Of a stretch of DNA of 64,000 nucleotides, positions 41,416 to 50,623 are shown one piece after another. The notes below the pieces were generated by a model. That model was not told where the DNA came from and did not search any database. It saw only the letters and a program-made list of their open reading frames with translations. Location of the stretch: the NCBI GenBank assembly GCA_964547855.1, contig CAZJPG010000001.1, positions 84,436 through 148,435 of the forward strand. Reading direction: 5' to 3'. Each line of letters opens with the position of its first letter. Positions within the stretch are counted from its first letter, which is position 1. The translations under genes were made by a program, and so were the position numbers. This DNA comes from JBAZHE01 sp964547855 (GTDB lineage: Bacteria; Patescibacteriota; Patescibacteriia; Patescibacteriales; WJLG01).

Positions 41416-43251
41416 TTAAACGACTATCTCCTTCTCTAGCACCCATCTCTCGTACCACAAATTCAACATCAATATCGTCCAAATCGGCCGGGAATAATCA
41501 CGCTTCCAAGAACCTGACTCGAACTCGGCGCGGATAGACTCCAAAAAATCTTTCTTATACAGATCGTGGCCAGAATAATCAAAAACATATTTAAGAACTA
41601 AACCTTTCAGCTCATTCTTGAGGTAATGCTTAAGCGGCACAGAAAAACCTTGTTTGCGGCGATAGATTATCTCATTAGGCAAAATACCCTCTAAAGATTT
41701 TTTAAAGATGTATTTGGTCTCACCTTTTTTTATCTTCAATGAAGAAGAAATTCGGAAAGCCAATTCAACGAGATTATGAGCCAAGAGAGGTGGACGGCTC
41801 TCTAAGGAGTTTCCTAAAGAAGCGCGATCGACCTTGGTCAAAACGTCATCCGAAAGATAATTATGGAAATCACAATCCTCTGCTAAAGCTAAACCGTTCG
41901 TGGCGGAAAGTCCGGATAAATACTCCTTATATACATCAGCGGCGGGAACATCGATCAAGGATTTATACTCATCGGAATAGAACAAACCTCTAAACTCGGC
42001 AAAGGCCAAACCGTCGCGACGTGCAGCCAAAGAAAAAAATTTAGCTAAGCGCGGCTTACCCATCGACTTAAGCGATAAACCCAATAAAAAATTCAATAAA
42101 GGCGGTAATTTAGCCGCTTTTCCAACTGCTGAATAAATACTATAAGAGCTATATCCGCCAAAAAGCTCATCTCCGCCATCGCCAGACAAAGATACTGTCA
42201 CATGCTGGCGAGCGACCCAAGAGACCAAAAATGTCGGGATCATCGAAGGGTCGGACAATGGCTCATCATAATGATAGGCCAGTTTAGGGATCAATTTTTT
42301 AACGTCGTCGGCCGTAAAATTTATAACATGGTGCTTAGTGCCGAATTTATCGGAGACGATCTTAGCATAACCAGACTCATCGAAAGCGTTATGATCGAAG
42401 CTAACCGAAAAAGTATTAAGGTCTTTAGTATAGCGGCTCATCATCGCCACGACCGCCGAACTATCGACGCCACCCGACAAAAAAGCTCCCACTGGAACGT
42501 CAGCCACTAAACGTGACTTGACCGCCTCCTCTAAAGACTTAAGGATCTCCTTTTTAGCCGTTTCCTCATTATCGATCTCTTCACTTGGAGCCACTTGCCA
42601 ATAACGCCCTTGATCGACTATCGACTTAGTCTTAAGGCTAAACACTAAATAAGAGGCTGGTTCAAGTTTAAAACAATCCTTTAATATGGAACGGCTGCGT
42701 CCAGTGTGGCCATACATTAAATAATATGCGACCGCCGAACGATCGATCTCCTTAGCGATGCCACTCTCCATAATAACCTTCAATTCCGAACCAAAAATGA
42801 ACTTATCGTCTTTAATATAATAATACAAAGGATTGATACCTGCCCGATCGCGCGCCAAAAACAAAGTCTCAGCTTTCTTGTCGAAAACAACGAAAGCGAA
42901 TTGACCATCCAACATTCTTAAGACATCCTTGCCATATTCCTTATATCCTAAAAGCAAAACCTCCGTGTCCGATTGCGATATGAACTTATGCCCCTTTGAC
43001 TCCAGATCGAATCTAATGTCTTTATAGTTGAATATCTCGCCATTAAAAACTATGGTCAGTTCACCATTGTCGTCCGTCATCGGCTGTCTCCCCCTCTCGG
43101 AAAGATCTATGATCGAAAGCCTACGATGCGCCAATGACAAATTATCGCAAAAATAAAAACCGTCCTGATCCGGACCACGATGTTTTATCGACGAAGCTAG
43201 CTTTTTTGCCAAATCTTCATCCTTCCAGTTAAAACCCAATATTCCGCACAT
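41416..43251 (-). CDS. asnB: Asparagine synthetase-like glutamine amidotransferase (AsnB family)
   Basis: The 611-residue product has the Ntn-type glutaminase domain starting MCGILGF, with Cys2 as nucleophile after removal of Met, RHRGPDQDG (seen as KHRGPDQDGFY), AHRRLSIIDLS and FNGEIFNY. The synthetase domain shows the ATP-binding SGGVDSSAVVAMMS near residue 262, SLSGDGGDELFGGY and FKKSLEGILPNEIIYRRKQGF. Family reaction: ATP plus glutamine transfers ammonia to a carboxylate, usually aspartate. In glycan clusters homologues such as WbpS amidate uronic acids, and the dehydrogenase-like and epimerase genes here would provide such acids, so that role is possible. Confidence 0.92.
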   Translation of the reverse strand: MCGILGFNWKDEDLAKKLASSIKHRGPDQDGFYFCDNLSLAHRRLSIIDLSERGRQPMTDDNGELTIVFNGEIFNYKDIRFDLESKGHKFISQSDTEVLLLGYKEYGKDVLRMLDGQFAFVVFDKKAETLFLARDRAGINPLYYYIKDDKFIFGSELKVIMESGIAKEIDRSAVAYYLMYGHTGRSRSILKDCFKLEPASYLVFSLKTKSIVDQGRYWQVAPSEEIDNEETAKKEILKSLEEAVKSRLVADVPVGAFLSGGVDSSAVVAMMSRYTKDLNTFSVSFDHNAFDESGYAKIVSDKFGTKHHVINFTADDVKKLIPKLAYHYDEPLSDPSMIPTFLVSWVARQHVTVSLSGDGGDELFGGYSSYSIYSAVGKAAKLPPLLNFLLGLSLKSMGKPRLAKFFSLAARRDGLAFAEFRGLFYSDEYKSLIDVPAADVYKEYLSGLSATNGLALAEDCDFHNYLSDDVLTKVDRASLGNSLESRPPLLAHNLVELAFRISSSLKIKKGETKYIFKKSLEGILPNEIIYRRKQGFSVPLKHYLKNELKGLVLKYVFDYSGHDLYKKDFLESIRAEFESGSWKRDYSRPIWTILMLNLWYERWVLEKEIVV

Positions 43252-43341
43252 GCAAAGACAAAATTAAGATTCAAAAATTAAGATTCAAAAATTAAATCCT
43301 AATTTATAAAACTTAAACGACCATCGCCGCTAGGCGAAAGA

Positions 43342-45594
43342 TCATATAATGTCTTTTATGTCCTGATAGAACTTTTCGGCCACGACACGAGAATCAAAAT
43401 CTCTCTTTATCGTTTCCATCGCCGCTTTGCCCAAGCGCGCCCTTTTTTCCTTATCTGATAACTGGACTATTTTATCCGCTAAATCGAAATAATCATAAGT
43501 CTTGAATATAAAACCGTTCTCGCCGTCTTTGACGTAAGTTTTGGCTCCGCAAGTATCAGAAATAATGGCCGGCAAGCCACAGGCCATGGCCTCAGGGACG
43601 ACGATACCGATCGGTTCATCGACCGAAGGCAACACTATTACATCATTGCGATTATAAACATCAATAAGTTCACGGTTTGTGACTTTAGGAAGGAAATTAA
43701 CCTTATCTCTTATTTTTAGTTCGTCTATGAGACGATTTAAATCCGCCTCTAAAATTCCATTGCCACGGATATTTATGACAAAATCGAAAAAATTTCGGTC
43801 CTTAAGAGACTTGGCAGCACGAAACAAGTCCTCATAGCGCTTAAATGGGATCATCCGAGCAATGATAAGGAGCTTTAATTTGCCATCATCTTTATCCAGG
43901 TGCTGATCATAAAAAAGACGTGTATCCACCTCGGCCGGACAAAGCCTAATTTTATCTTTATCGAAAGTCGGAAATCTGTCGCGCCCAAAATTAAGACAAT
44001 CGGATGTATAGCAAAATATCCTTTTTGACATCATGAAGATAGGAAAAGCTAAATAAAGAGCGGCTAAAGACAAAAACCTCTTCAAACGACCACGCCCAAA
44101 GCCCTTTTTCTCCTCCCAAAGAACCAAAGGCTTGCGATGGATCAAGCAATAAAAAAGCGACTGCCAGCTGGTCGGCTGCAAATAAAGATTGACCATGACC
44201 AAATCCGGATTCTCTCGGCGCAAGAATGAATAAAGTCCAAAATAAAAATCAAAATTCAGTGGATCGGCTTTCTTTCCTTTTATCTTGGCGATCATTATCA
44301 TCGGTAAAGAAATAGCCTTGAAAAACCAGCGCAAAGCGAATTTAAACGTCTTATAGCGATAGAACTTCTCTCGCCCCTCGTCTTCCTGGCGCGAACCGAC
44401 GGCCATGACCAAGTCGATCTCTGGATGGAGTTCGCCTAAGGCATTGAAAAAATTAACATAAATATCGTTGCTGTCGTTGGCGACCCATACGACTTTCTTT
44501 CTATCAGAAAGACGTTCGACGAAAAAAGCATCAAGGCGCTCTATTATTTTGACGACGTCGTAAGACTCGACTTTTTCCTTGGCCTTAACGCCAAAACCTT
44601 CGGCCTCCTTCGGATCGGCGGCTAAGCGCAAAAGCTTTTCAGCTAAATCTGCGGCATCTCCGGTCTTGAAAGTTAGACCGGACATTTCGTTTTCTATCAA
44701 TTCGGCGTTCTCTGGTATATCGGAAACTACACAAGGACGACCCTCTTTCATGGCCTCAAGCAAGGCATTGCTCATGCCCTCATGTCGAGAAGGCAAAACA
44801 AAGACGTCGGCAGCTGCCAATAAAGAAGGGATGTCCTGTCTAACGCCCAAAAACCGCACTCGCTCCGATATGCCCAAGTCATAAGCCAAAGTCTCCAAAG
44901 ACAAACGCTCCTCGCCTTGGCCGGCTAAAAGCAATTCGAATTTAAGATGAGGATTTTTATCCTTGACCATGGACAGCGCCCTAAGCAAGGTCGGCAGATC
45001 CTTTTGAGGATGCAAACGAGCGATGGATAAAATAGTAAGATCGTCGTCAGACAAACCCAGCTCGCGCACGACGACATCTTTGTCGGCCGACGACGGCGAG
45101 AGATCTATGCCGTTAGGGATACAGGTCGAACGTTCGGCTGGAAAACGATAAGCCTTGCGATAATGATTCAAGACCGCTTCGCTATTAGTCAGAAGATAAT
45201 CGACGGACGAAAGAGTTAAAAAATCTAAAACAGTGAAAAGCAGTTTAGTGTGGCGATTACGTATGTAAGAGAAGATCTTCTTAACGCCAGCTCGACGCGC
45301 GAATAATCGACCAAAGAGATCGGCATGTATAAGATAATTGACCTGAATATCCGGAGCAAAGGCCCTGACTACGTTTTTATATCTAGAGATAATATTAAAA
45401 TCGAACCAACCCGAGCATTCTAAATAAAAAACTTTGATGCCAGCCTTCTCTAATTCAGCCCCGATCGCTCCTTTACCCCTAAGGACACAAACGGCGTGTT
45501 CGGCCGACTTAAGATACGGCAAAGTCGCGAGAAGCATTTTTTCCGCTCCTCCGCCTTTCTCTATTCCAGTTATTAGATGCAATATCCTGTTCAT
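43342..45594 (-). CDS. Two-domain fusion of family 4 glycosyltransferases
   Basis: The 750-residue product holds two complete GT-B glycosyltransferases in one chain. Domain 1 (about 1-365): ILHLITGIEKGGGAEKMLLA, ILSIARLHPQKDLPTLLRAL and VFVLPSRHEGMSNALLEAMKEGRP with E-x7-E. Domain 2 (about 370-750): VVWVANDSNDIYVNFFNALG, LLIIARMIPFKRYEDLFRAA and VIVLPSVDEPIGIVVPEAMACGLP, then ISDTCGAKTYVKDGENGFIF. Fused GT4 pairs usually add two consecutive sugars. Both donor sites look intact. It lies 90 bases upstream of asnB and eight bases after another GT4 gene. Confidence 0.92.
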   Translation of the reverse strand: MNRILHLITGIEKGGGAEKMLLATLPYLKSAEHAVCVLRGKGAIGAELEKAGIKVFYLECSGWFDFNIISRYKNVVRAFAPDIQVNYLIHADLFGRLFARRAGVKKIFSYIRNRHTKLLFTVLDFLTLSSVDYLLTNSEAVLNHYRKAYRFPAERSTCIPNGIDLSPSSADKDVVVRELGLSDDDLTILSIARLHPQKDLPTLLRALSMVKDKNPHLKFELLLAGQGEERLSLETLAYDLGISERVRFLGVRQDIPSLLAAADVFVLPSRHEGMSNALLEAMKEGRPCVVSDIPENAELIENEMSGLTFKTGDAADLAEKLLRLAADPKEAEGFGVKAKEKVESYDVVKIIERLDAFFVERLSDRKKVVWVANDSNDIYVNFFNALGELHPEIDLVMAVGSRQEDEGREKFYRYKTFKFALRWFFKAISLPMIMIAKIKGKKADPLNFDFYFGLYSFLRRENPDLVMVNLYLQPTSWQSLFYCLIHRKPLVLWEEKKGFGRGRLKRFLSLAALYLAFPIFMMSKRIFCYTSDCLNFGRDRFPTFDKDKIRLCPAEVDTRLFYDQHLDKDDGKLKLLIIARMIPFKRYEDLFRAAKSLKDRNFFDFVINIRGNGILEADLNRLIDELKIRDKVNFLPKVTNRELIDVYNRNDVIVLPSVDEPIGIVVPEAMACGLPAIISDTCGAKTYVKDGENGFIFKTYDYFDLADKIVQLSDKEKRARLGKAAMETIKRDFDSRVVAEKFYQDIKDII

Positions 45595-45602
45595 TTTATT
45601 CG

Positions 45603-46733
45603 CTATTTTTTATTGGAATACTGCGATTCATAACAATCGGCCGTTCGTCTAAGTTCGAATTCTGGAACCATCTTTTCGTTGGCCGCAACCACCGCTTTCA
45701 AAACATCGACATCCTGCAACGCCTTGAACTTAGATAAGAATATCTTTTTATCGTCGAAAGGATATATTTGATCGTCGCTGCCGATCACTTCACGATTTCC
45801 GCCGACATCGCTAGTCAGTATCGGCAAATCGGCGAACAAGGACTCGATCAAAGCTATGGACAAGCCTTCATAGCGCGAAGTTTGGACAAAAATATCGAAA
45901 GCCTTGAGATAGCGCCCGCCATTAGGGACGTCTCCGACCAAAAATATCTTATCCTTTAAACCAGCCTCCTCTATCATGGCCTCATACTTGCTTCGTTCAG
46001 ACCCTTCGCCCATTATAACCGCTACCGCATCCGGCCTGATTTCCAACAATTCCTTAAAAGAAGATATTAAAAATTCATAATTCTTGGCATAGTCCAAGCG
46101 ACCGATAGAGCCGATTATATAGTTGCCGCTAAGATCGACACCAGCCATAGACGACAATGATGTCTTCGCTTCATCTGCCGGCAAGAATGAAAAATTAGCG
46201 CGATCGAGGCCGTTATGGATCATTAATCCTTTTTTAGTCAACTGGCCACATCCGAATTTATCGAAATTTTCCTGTGACACGAAAACTGGTACATCGATGA
46301 ATAAAAGAAAAAATTTGAAGAACCAGTAATAAGCCATTCTTAACAAAGGATTGATTTGGTAATGTTCATCAAGCATAGACATCCCCCTAAAGGTAAAGAC
46401 GGTTCTAACCTTAGGGTTAGATAATTTAGCCCCCAAGGCCCCAGGCAGAGCGTTCGAACTATTGAAATGGACGACGTCAAAATGATGTTCGGAGACATAT
46501 TTCTTTATTTCCATCACAAAGAATAACGGCGAGAGTGGATTGTGCGTCCTTTTCAAAAAATCAAAACGCAAAAATGGTATCCCGACCTTATCCAGCTCGT
46601 TTGACAGAAAATCGCCCTCCCCAAAACCAACGAAGACCTCGTGTCCGCGAGCCTTCATCTCTCTTGCCAAATTAAGGACCGACATCTGCGCCCCGCCGAC
46701 CACTCCTTTGGTTATGACAAATAATATCTTCAT
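45603..46733 (-). CDS. Family 4 glycosyltransferase
   Basis: GT-B enzyme of 376 residues. ILFVITKGVVGGAQMSVLNLA carries the acceptor-side Gly loop, GSIGRLDYAKNYEFLISSFKEL starts the donor domain, and IFVQTSRYEGLSIALIESLFADLP holds the E-x7-E pair, followed by LTSDVGGNREVI. FRGMSMLDEHYQINPLLRM fits the group that acts on undecaprenyl-linked sugars. Its ATG overlaps the stop of the epimerase gene by four bases (ATGA), so the two are translationally coupled. Confidence 0.92.
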   Translation of the reverse strand: MKILFVITKGVVGGAQMSVLNLAREMKARGHEVFVGFGEGDFLSNELDKVGIPFLRFDFLKRTHNPLSPLFFVMEIKKYVSEHHFDVVHFNSSNALPGALGAKLSNPKVRTVFTFRGMSMLDEHYQINPLLRMAYYWFFKFFLLFIDVPVFVSQENFDKFGCGQLTKKGLMIHNGLDRANFSFLPADEAKTSLSSMAGVDLSGNYIIGSIGRLDYAKNYEFLISSFKELLEIRPDAVAVIMGEGSERSKYEAMIEEAGLKDKIFLVGDVPNGGRYLKAFDIFVQTSRYEGLSIALIESLFADLPILTSDVGGNREVIGSDDQIYPFDDKKIFLSKFKALQDVDVLKAVVAANEKMVPEFELRRTADCYESQYSNKK

Positions 46734-47698
46734 GAAAGTTTTTTATAATATTCCCTATACCATTCTACAAACCTCTTTATTCCCTCTTCTATGCCTACTT
46801 TAGGCTCCCAGCATAACTTTTCTCTTGTGTGTTCGATATCGGCATATGTTTCCAGCACATCCCCTGGCTGCATAGGTTTCAATTCTTTTTTAGCTGTCTT
46901 GCCCAAAGTCTTTTCTAAGGTGTCGACGAAATAGGCAAGTTCCACGGGTCGATGATTGCCAAGATTAAAGACCTCACAAGGATAGGCGCGATCCATGGCT
47001 TTAATTATTCCGTCCACTATGTCGTCGATATACGTGAAATCGCGCTTCATCTTGCCATAGTTAAATATCTCTATCGGCTCTCCAGCCACTATCTTCTTGG
47101 AAAAAGAGAATAGTGCCATATCTGGACGACCATAAGGACCGTAAACCGTAAAGAATCTCAAGCCGGTCGTGTTCATGCCATAAAGATGGTGATAAGTATG
47201 AGCGATCAATTCATTTGCCTTCTTAGTGGCAGCATAAAGAGATACTGGCCTATCGACATTGTCCTCGACGGAAAACGGTACTTTTTTATTGTCGCCATAG
47301 ACCGAGCTGGACGAAGCATAGATAAAATCCTTGATACCGGAATTTTTACATTCATCGATCAAATTAGTGAAAGCCGTTAAATTCGCCTTGATATAAGCAT
47401 GAGGGTTAGTAAGCGAATATCGCACTCCGGCTTGAGCGGCCAAATGACAGACCTTATCGAATTTGTCTTCAGACAAAACTTTCTTAACGAACAGTAGGTC
47501 GGACAGATCGCCGCGCTGTAATTTGAAATTAGGATACTTAGCTAAAATAGCGTTTCTATCCTCCTTCAAGGAGACTTCGTAATAATCATTAAAATCATCC
47601 ACGCCGACCACAAATTCGCCGTTCTCTAAAAGATGACGAGAAAGATGGAATCCTATAAAACCAGCGCTGCCGGTTACTAAATATTTTTTACCGCTCAT
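46730..47698 (-). CDS. NAD-dependent nucleotide-sugar epimerase (UDP-glucuronate 4-epimerase-like)
   Basis: A 322-residue extended short-chain dehydrogenase. GSAGFIGFHLSRHLLENG at residues 9-26 binds NAD; VVGVDDFNDYYEVSLKEDR is the signature of UDP-glucuronate epimerases; CHLAAQAGVRYSLTNPHAYI, SSSVYGDNKKVPF and the Tyr-x3-Lys pair YAATKKAN follow, then GLRFFTVYGPYGRPDMA. It would convert UDP-glucuronate to UDP-galacturonate. It lies 35 bases after the nifS stop and overlaps the next GT4 gene. The matching dehydrogenase could be the short protein at 27926-28795. Confidence 0.91.
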   Translation of the reverse strand: MSGKKYLVTGSAGFIGFHLSRHLLENGEFVVGVDDFNDYYEVSLKEDRNAILAKYPNFKLQRGDLSDLLFVKKVLSEDKFDKVCHLAAQAGVRYSLTNPHAYIKANLTAFTNLIDECKNSGIKDFIYASSSSVYGDNKKVPFSVEDNVDRPVSLYAATKKANELIAHTYHHLYGMNTTGLRFFTVYGPYGRPDMALFSFSKKIVAGEPIEIFNYGKMKRDFTYIDDIVDGIIKAMDRAYPCEVFNLGNHRPVELAYFVDTLEKTLGKTAKKELKPMQPGDVLETYADIEHTREKLCWEPKVGIEEGIKRFVEWYREYYKKLS

Positions 47699-47733
47699 TA
47701 TCTTGTGGTGTTTTAATTTGACGAGTTCAAAAT

Positions 47734-48963
47734 TTATTTCTTATAGACTGGGTTCATTTTTCTAAGCTTCTCGACGATAGGCGGTAAAACGGCTAAAACT
47801 TTTTTAATGTCTTCTTTAGTATTGTCTTTGCCCAAGGTAAAGCGCAAAGCATAATTAGAGTATTCCTCCTCTATGCCCATAGCCTCCAAAACATGCGAGC
47901 CTTTAAGAGATTTGGAGGCGCAAGCCGAACCAGTGGAAACGGCGATACCTTCAAAATCCAAAGAAATAAGCATTGATTCACCCTCAGCACCGACGATGGT
48001 GAAATGAGCGTGCGACGGCGAGGAGTTGTCGCGATCGGTGTTCAATATCACATCAGGTATCTTTTTCACTAAACCGTCGACAAGCATGTCGCGCAAAGCG
48101 GCGATTTTCTTATTGTCTTTCTCGCGGCTTTCTGGCGTTATCAAAGATAAAGATTTTCCCAAACCGACTATACCGGGAACATTCAATGTCCCACTGCGAT
48201 AATTGCGTTCATGATGTCCGCCTAAAACGATCGGCGAGATGGCCGAACCGCTCTTGATATATAATAACCCGACACCCTTGGGTCCGTATATCTTATGTCC
48301 GGTCAATGATAATAGGTCGACATGGAGCTTGGTGACATCGCAATCGAAATAGTTGGCCGCCTGAACGGCGTCAGTATGGAAAAGCACTGGGCGAGGCTTC
48401 GGAATTTTTTTCGCCGCACCCTCTTTTTGCCAGGCGCTCATTCTGCCATCATTGACCTTCTTGATCGCTTTACCTATCTCGCGGATCGGCTGAGCTATGC
48501 CAACCTCGCTATTAACGTACATAATGGAAACTAAAACAGTGTTATCCTTGATGGCCTTGGCCACCTCTTCGACATCGACGCGCCCCGTCTTATCCACCGA
48601 AAGAATAGTGACCTCGACTCCTTCCTCCTTTAAAGCCGCTGCCGGTTCAAGGACGGCATCATGTTCCACTGCCGAAACTATGACATGGGGTTTTTTAACA
48701 CCCCCCTTTAAGGCAGCTCTAACGGTGCCGCGCAAAGCTAAATTATTGGACTCTGTAGCCCCCGAAGTGAAGACCACTTCATCGTCATGGCAATTTAAAA
48801 AACGGGCCGCTTGAGAGCGAGCCGCGTCCACCCCGGCCACGGCCTTTTGCCCAGCGGAATGTATCGAGGAAGGATTGCCGAAAATATCGGAAAAATAAGG
48901 CTCCATCGCTTTTAAAACCTTGGAAGAAACTGGCGTCGTAGCGCTATGGTCGAGATATATCAT
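47734..48963 (-). CDS. iscS: Cysteine desulfurase (NifS/IscS family)
   Basis: PLP enzyme that takes sulfur from cysteine for Fe-S clusters and tRNA thiolation. The 409-residue product shows MIYLDHSATTPVSSKVL, GNPSSIHSAGQ, FTSGATESNNLA, the PLP-binding Lys in LTGHKIYGPKGVG and the catalytic Cys in STGSACASKSLKGSHVL. An insertion of about 20 residues (DGRMSAWQKEGAAKKIPKP) before the HTDAVQA strand is longer than in typical IscS. It follows iscU and nfu in one operon (79 bases after nfu) and precedes the glycan genes. Confidence 0.95.
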   Translation of the reverse strand: MIYLDHSATTPVSSKVLKAMEPYFSDIFGNPSSIHSAGQKAVAGVDAARSQAARFLNCHDDEVVFTSGATESNNLALRGTVRAALKGGVKKPHVIVSAVEHDAVLEPAAALKEEGVEVTILSVDKTGRVDVEEVAKAIKDNTVLVSIMYVNSEVGIAQPIREIGKAIKKVNDGRMSAWQKEGAAKKIPKPRPVLFHTDAVQAANYFDCDVTKLHVDLLSLTGHKIYGPKGVGLLYIKSGSAISPIVLGGHHERNYRSGTLNVPGIVGLGKSLSLITPESREKDNKKIAALRDMLVDGLVKKIPDVILNTDRDNSSPSHAHFTIVGAEGESMLISLDFEGIAVSTGSACASKSLKGSHVLEAMGIEEEYSNYALRFTLGKDNTKEDIKKVLAVLPPIVEKLRKMNPVYKK

Positions 48964-49042
48964 AAAAACAAAATTTAGGAATTACGATTCAGGATTCAAG
49001 CCCAGCAAAGCTTAAACCCTTATTCTTAAGTCCTAATTTCTT

Positions 49043-49288
49043 TTAGCCGTTGACCACTTTTTTCACCTCCGGAACTTCTTTCTTTAAAACTTCACCGACC
49101 CCTTGCTCCAAAGTTATTTGTGACATTGGGCAATGAGCGCACATACCAATCATCTTAATGCGAGCTGTACCAGTCTTCTCATCAAAACCGACCAATTCAC
49201 AGTCGCCGCCATCGGCCTGAAGGCCAGGGCGAACGGATTCAAGAGACTCTTTGATCTTATCCTCGACTTTTTTTTCTTTTTTTTCCAT
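49043..49288 (-). CDS. Nfu-type Fe-S carrier (NifU C-terminal domain)
   Basis: An 81-residue protein made only of the NifU C-terminal domain: IKESLESVRPGLQADGGDCELVGF and the cluster-binding CxxC in MIGMCAHCPMSQITLEQGV. It probably carries Fe-S clusters from IscU to target proteins in the cytosol. It begins one base after the iscU stop and precedes the cysteine desulfurase gene, giving a compact three-gene Fe-S set. Confidence 0.93.
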   Translation of the reverse strand: MEKKEKKVEDKIKESLESVRPGLQADGGDCELVGFDEKTGTARIKMIGMCAHCPMSQITLEQGVGEVLKKEVPEVKKVVNG

Positions 49289-49289
49289 A

Positions 49290-49664
49290 TTAACTATTTT
49301 TAATTTTTAATTGATAATTTTTTATCGCTTGATGCAAAGCGTCTACGCCAAGCATCGAACAATGGACTTTGACCGGAGGCAAACCGCCAAGGTCGCTGAC
49401 GATATCATCTTTGGTTATTTTCAAAGCCTCATCTAAAGTCTTGCCTTTTACCATGTCAGTCAAATCAGAGGAGACGGCTACGGCCGCTGCGCAACCCAAA
49501 GTCTCGAACTTAACATCCTCTATGACGCCATTCTCGATTTTAAGATATATTTTCATAACATCTCCGCAAACAGGGTTACCTTCCTGTCCGACCGCATCGG
49601 CGTCGGAAATACTTCCTTGATTATGGGGATTACGGAAATGATCTAAAACTTTTTGAGTATACAT
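49290..49664 (-). CDS. iscU: Fe-S cluster assembly scaffold IscU/NifU N-terminal type
   Basis: The scaffold on which Fe-S clusters are built with sulfur from the desulfurase. The 124-residue product has the three cluster ligands: Cys33 in GNPVCGDV, Cys58 in ETLGCAAAVA and Cys102 in VHCSMLG. DxxxNPxxxG-type start DHFRNPHNQG is present. The usual LPPVK motif for HscA binding is matched by GLPPVKVHC. First gene of iscU-nfu-nifS; the promoter at 49717-49745 leaves a leader of about 50 bases. No IscR-like gene lies nearby. Confidence 0.95.
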   Translation of the reverse strand: MYTQKVLDHFRNPHNQGSISDADAVGQEGNPVCGDVMKIYLKIENGVIEDVKFETLGCAAAVAVSSDLTDMVKGKTLDEALKITKDDIVSDLGGLPPVKVHCSMLGVDALHQAIKNYQLKIKNS

Positions 49665-49716
49665 AAAATAATTAAGAATTAAAGATTAATAATTTTCAAT
49701 TATGGTCTCGTTGGTT

Positions 49717-49745
49717 ATTTTGCCACCTTTTTAAACAAAAGTCAA
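49717..49745 (-). promoter_or_regulatory. Promoter of the iscU operon
   Basis: TTGACT (minus, 49740-49745) and CAAAAT (49717-49722) with a 17-base spacer, just downstream of the terminator of the preceding operon. Confidence 0.55.
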
Positions 49746-49764
49746 TATTTAAACAAATATTAGC

Positions 49765-49791
49765 AAAAAATACCCAAATTAAGGGTATTTT
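49765..49791 (-). terminator. Terminator of the envelope operon
   Basis: A perfect 9-bp stem AAAATACCC/GGGTATTTT around a 7-base loop, followed by a T run on the minus strand, 33 bases past the L,D-transpeptidase stop. Confidence 0.82.
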
Positions 49792-49823
49792 ATGAAAAAT
49801 TCTTAATTCTTGATTTACAACTT

Positions 49824-50612
49824 CTACTTTATGACCACAGGTGTTCCGATTTCAGCCCAATTATAAAGCGTTTCGGCCTCGCCATTCCGTCCCATTCGAA
49901 CGCAGCCATGTGATGCTGGATGTCCTAAGCTAGACTCACCTTCGCGGTGCCCATTAGGCCAGTACGGCAACTCATGAAGCCCCATCTTGCCGGTCGGAGT
50001 AAAAGACATCCAATACGGCATCCAAAGTCCGTAAGGAGACCAAGCATTGGGGATCTTGTTATATATTTTGAAGGTCCCGCGCGGAGTAGTGTTGCGCACC
50101 CCGGAAGAGACAAGAAAAGATCCGATCTTATAGTTACCTTGATAGTAAGAAAGAGTTTGGCTATTCAAATCGACTTCTATTCTCTTTTCCAGTTTCCCGT
50201 CTTCGACCGAATTAGGATCATATGAAGCGTCCATCTCCTCTTTATCAGAATGACCATCTCCATCTGTGTCGGCCTTGGTTGGGTCCGTTCCCCAATTTAT
50301 CTCCTGACGATCACTAAGTCCATCATTATCAAAATCCGTATCTTCCATTTTCTTGTCGGTCTTTTCCCAAGGAGAGTACCCGTTATTCAATTCTTGCCAA
50401 TCGCTATATCCATCGCCGTCCGTATCCGAATTATTGGGATCGGTATGATAGATATTTATCTCGTCTTGGTCGGGAACGGCGTCCCTGTCTGCATCCGGCA
50501 AGGCGTTGGCTCTTGACGTCATAATACCCAAGAACAAAAACATCAATAAAAACAAGGCTAAAGCGATTAATTTAGTCTTAGTGTCCGTAATTTTTAATCC
50601 TTTATTTTTCAT
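49824..50612 (-). CDS. Membrane-anchored L,D-transpeptidase (YkuD) with calcium-type repeats
   Basis: The 262-residue product has one N-terminal helix (about 14-36), then a run of thrombospondin-3-like Ca-binding repeats (about 38-130; DADRDAVPDQDEINIY, DTDGDGYSDWQELNNGY, DTDGDGHSDKEEMD) and a YkuD domain (about 140-262) with the catalytic HGCVRMG. YkuD enzymes make 3-3 peptidoglycan cross-links or attach proteins to the wall. Asp-rich repeats suggest that calcium stiffens a stalk between membrane and wall. Last gene of the envelope operon, 11 bases after the DUF3160 gene. Confidence 0.92.
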   Translation of the reverse strand: MKNKGLKITDTKTKLIALALFLLMFLFLGIMTSRANALPDADRDAVPDQDEINIYHTDPNNSDTDGDGYSDWQELNNGYSPWEKTDKKMEDTDFDNDGLSDRQEINWGTDPTKADTDGDGHSDKEEMDASYDPNSVEDGKLEKRIEVDLNSQTLSYYQGNYKIGSFLVSSGVRNTTPRGTFKIYNKIPNAWSPYGLWMPYWMSFTPTGKMGLHELPYWPNGHREGESSLGHPASHGCVRMGRNGEAETLYNWAEIGTPVVIK

Positions 50613-50623
50613 CTTTGATCGCC

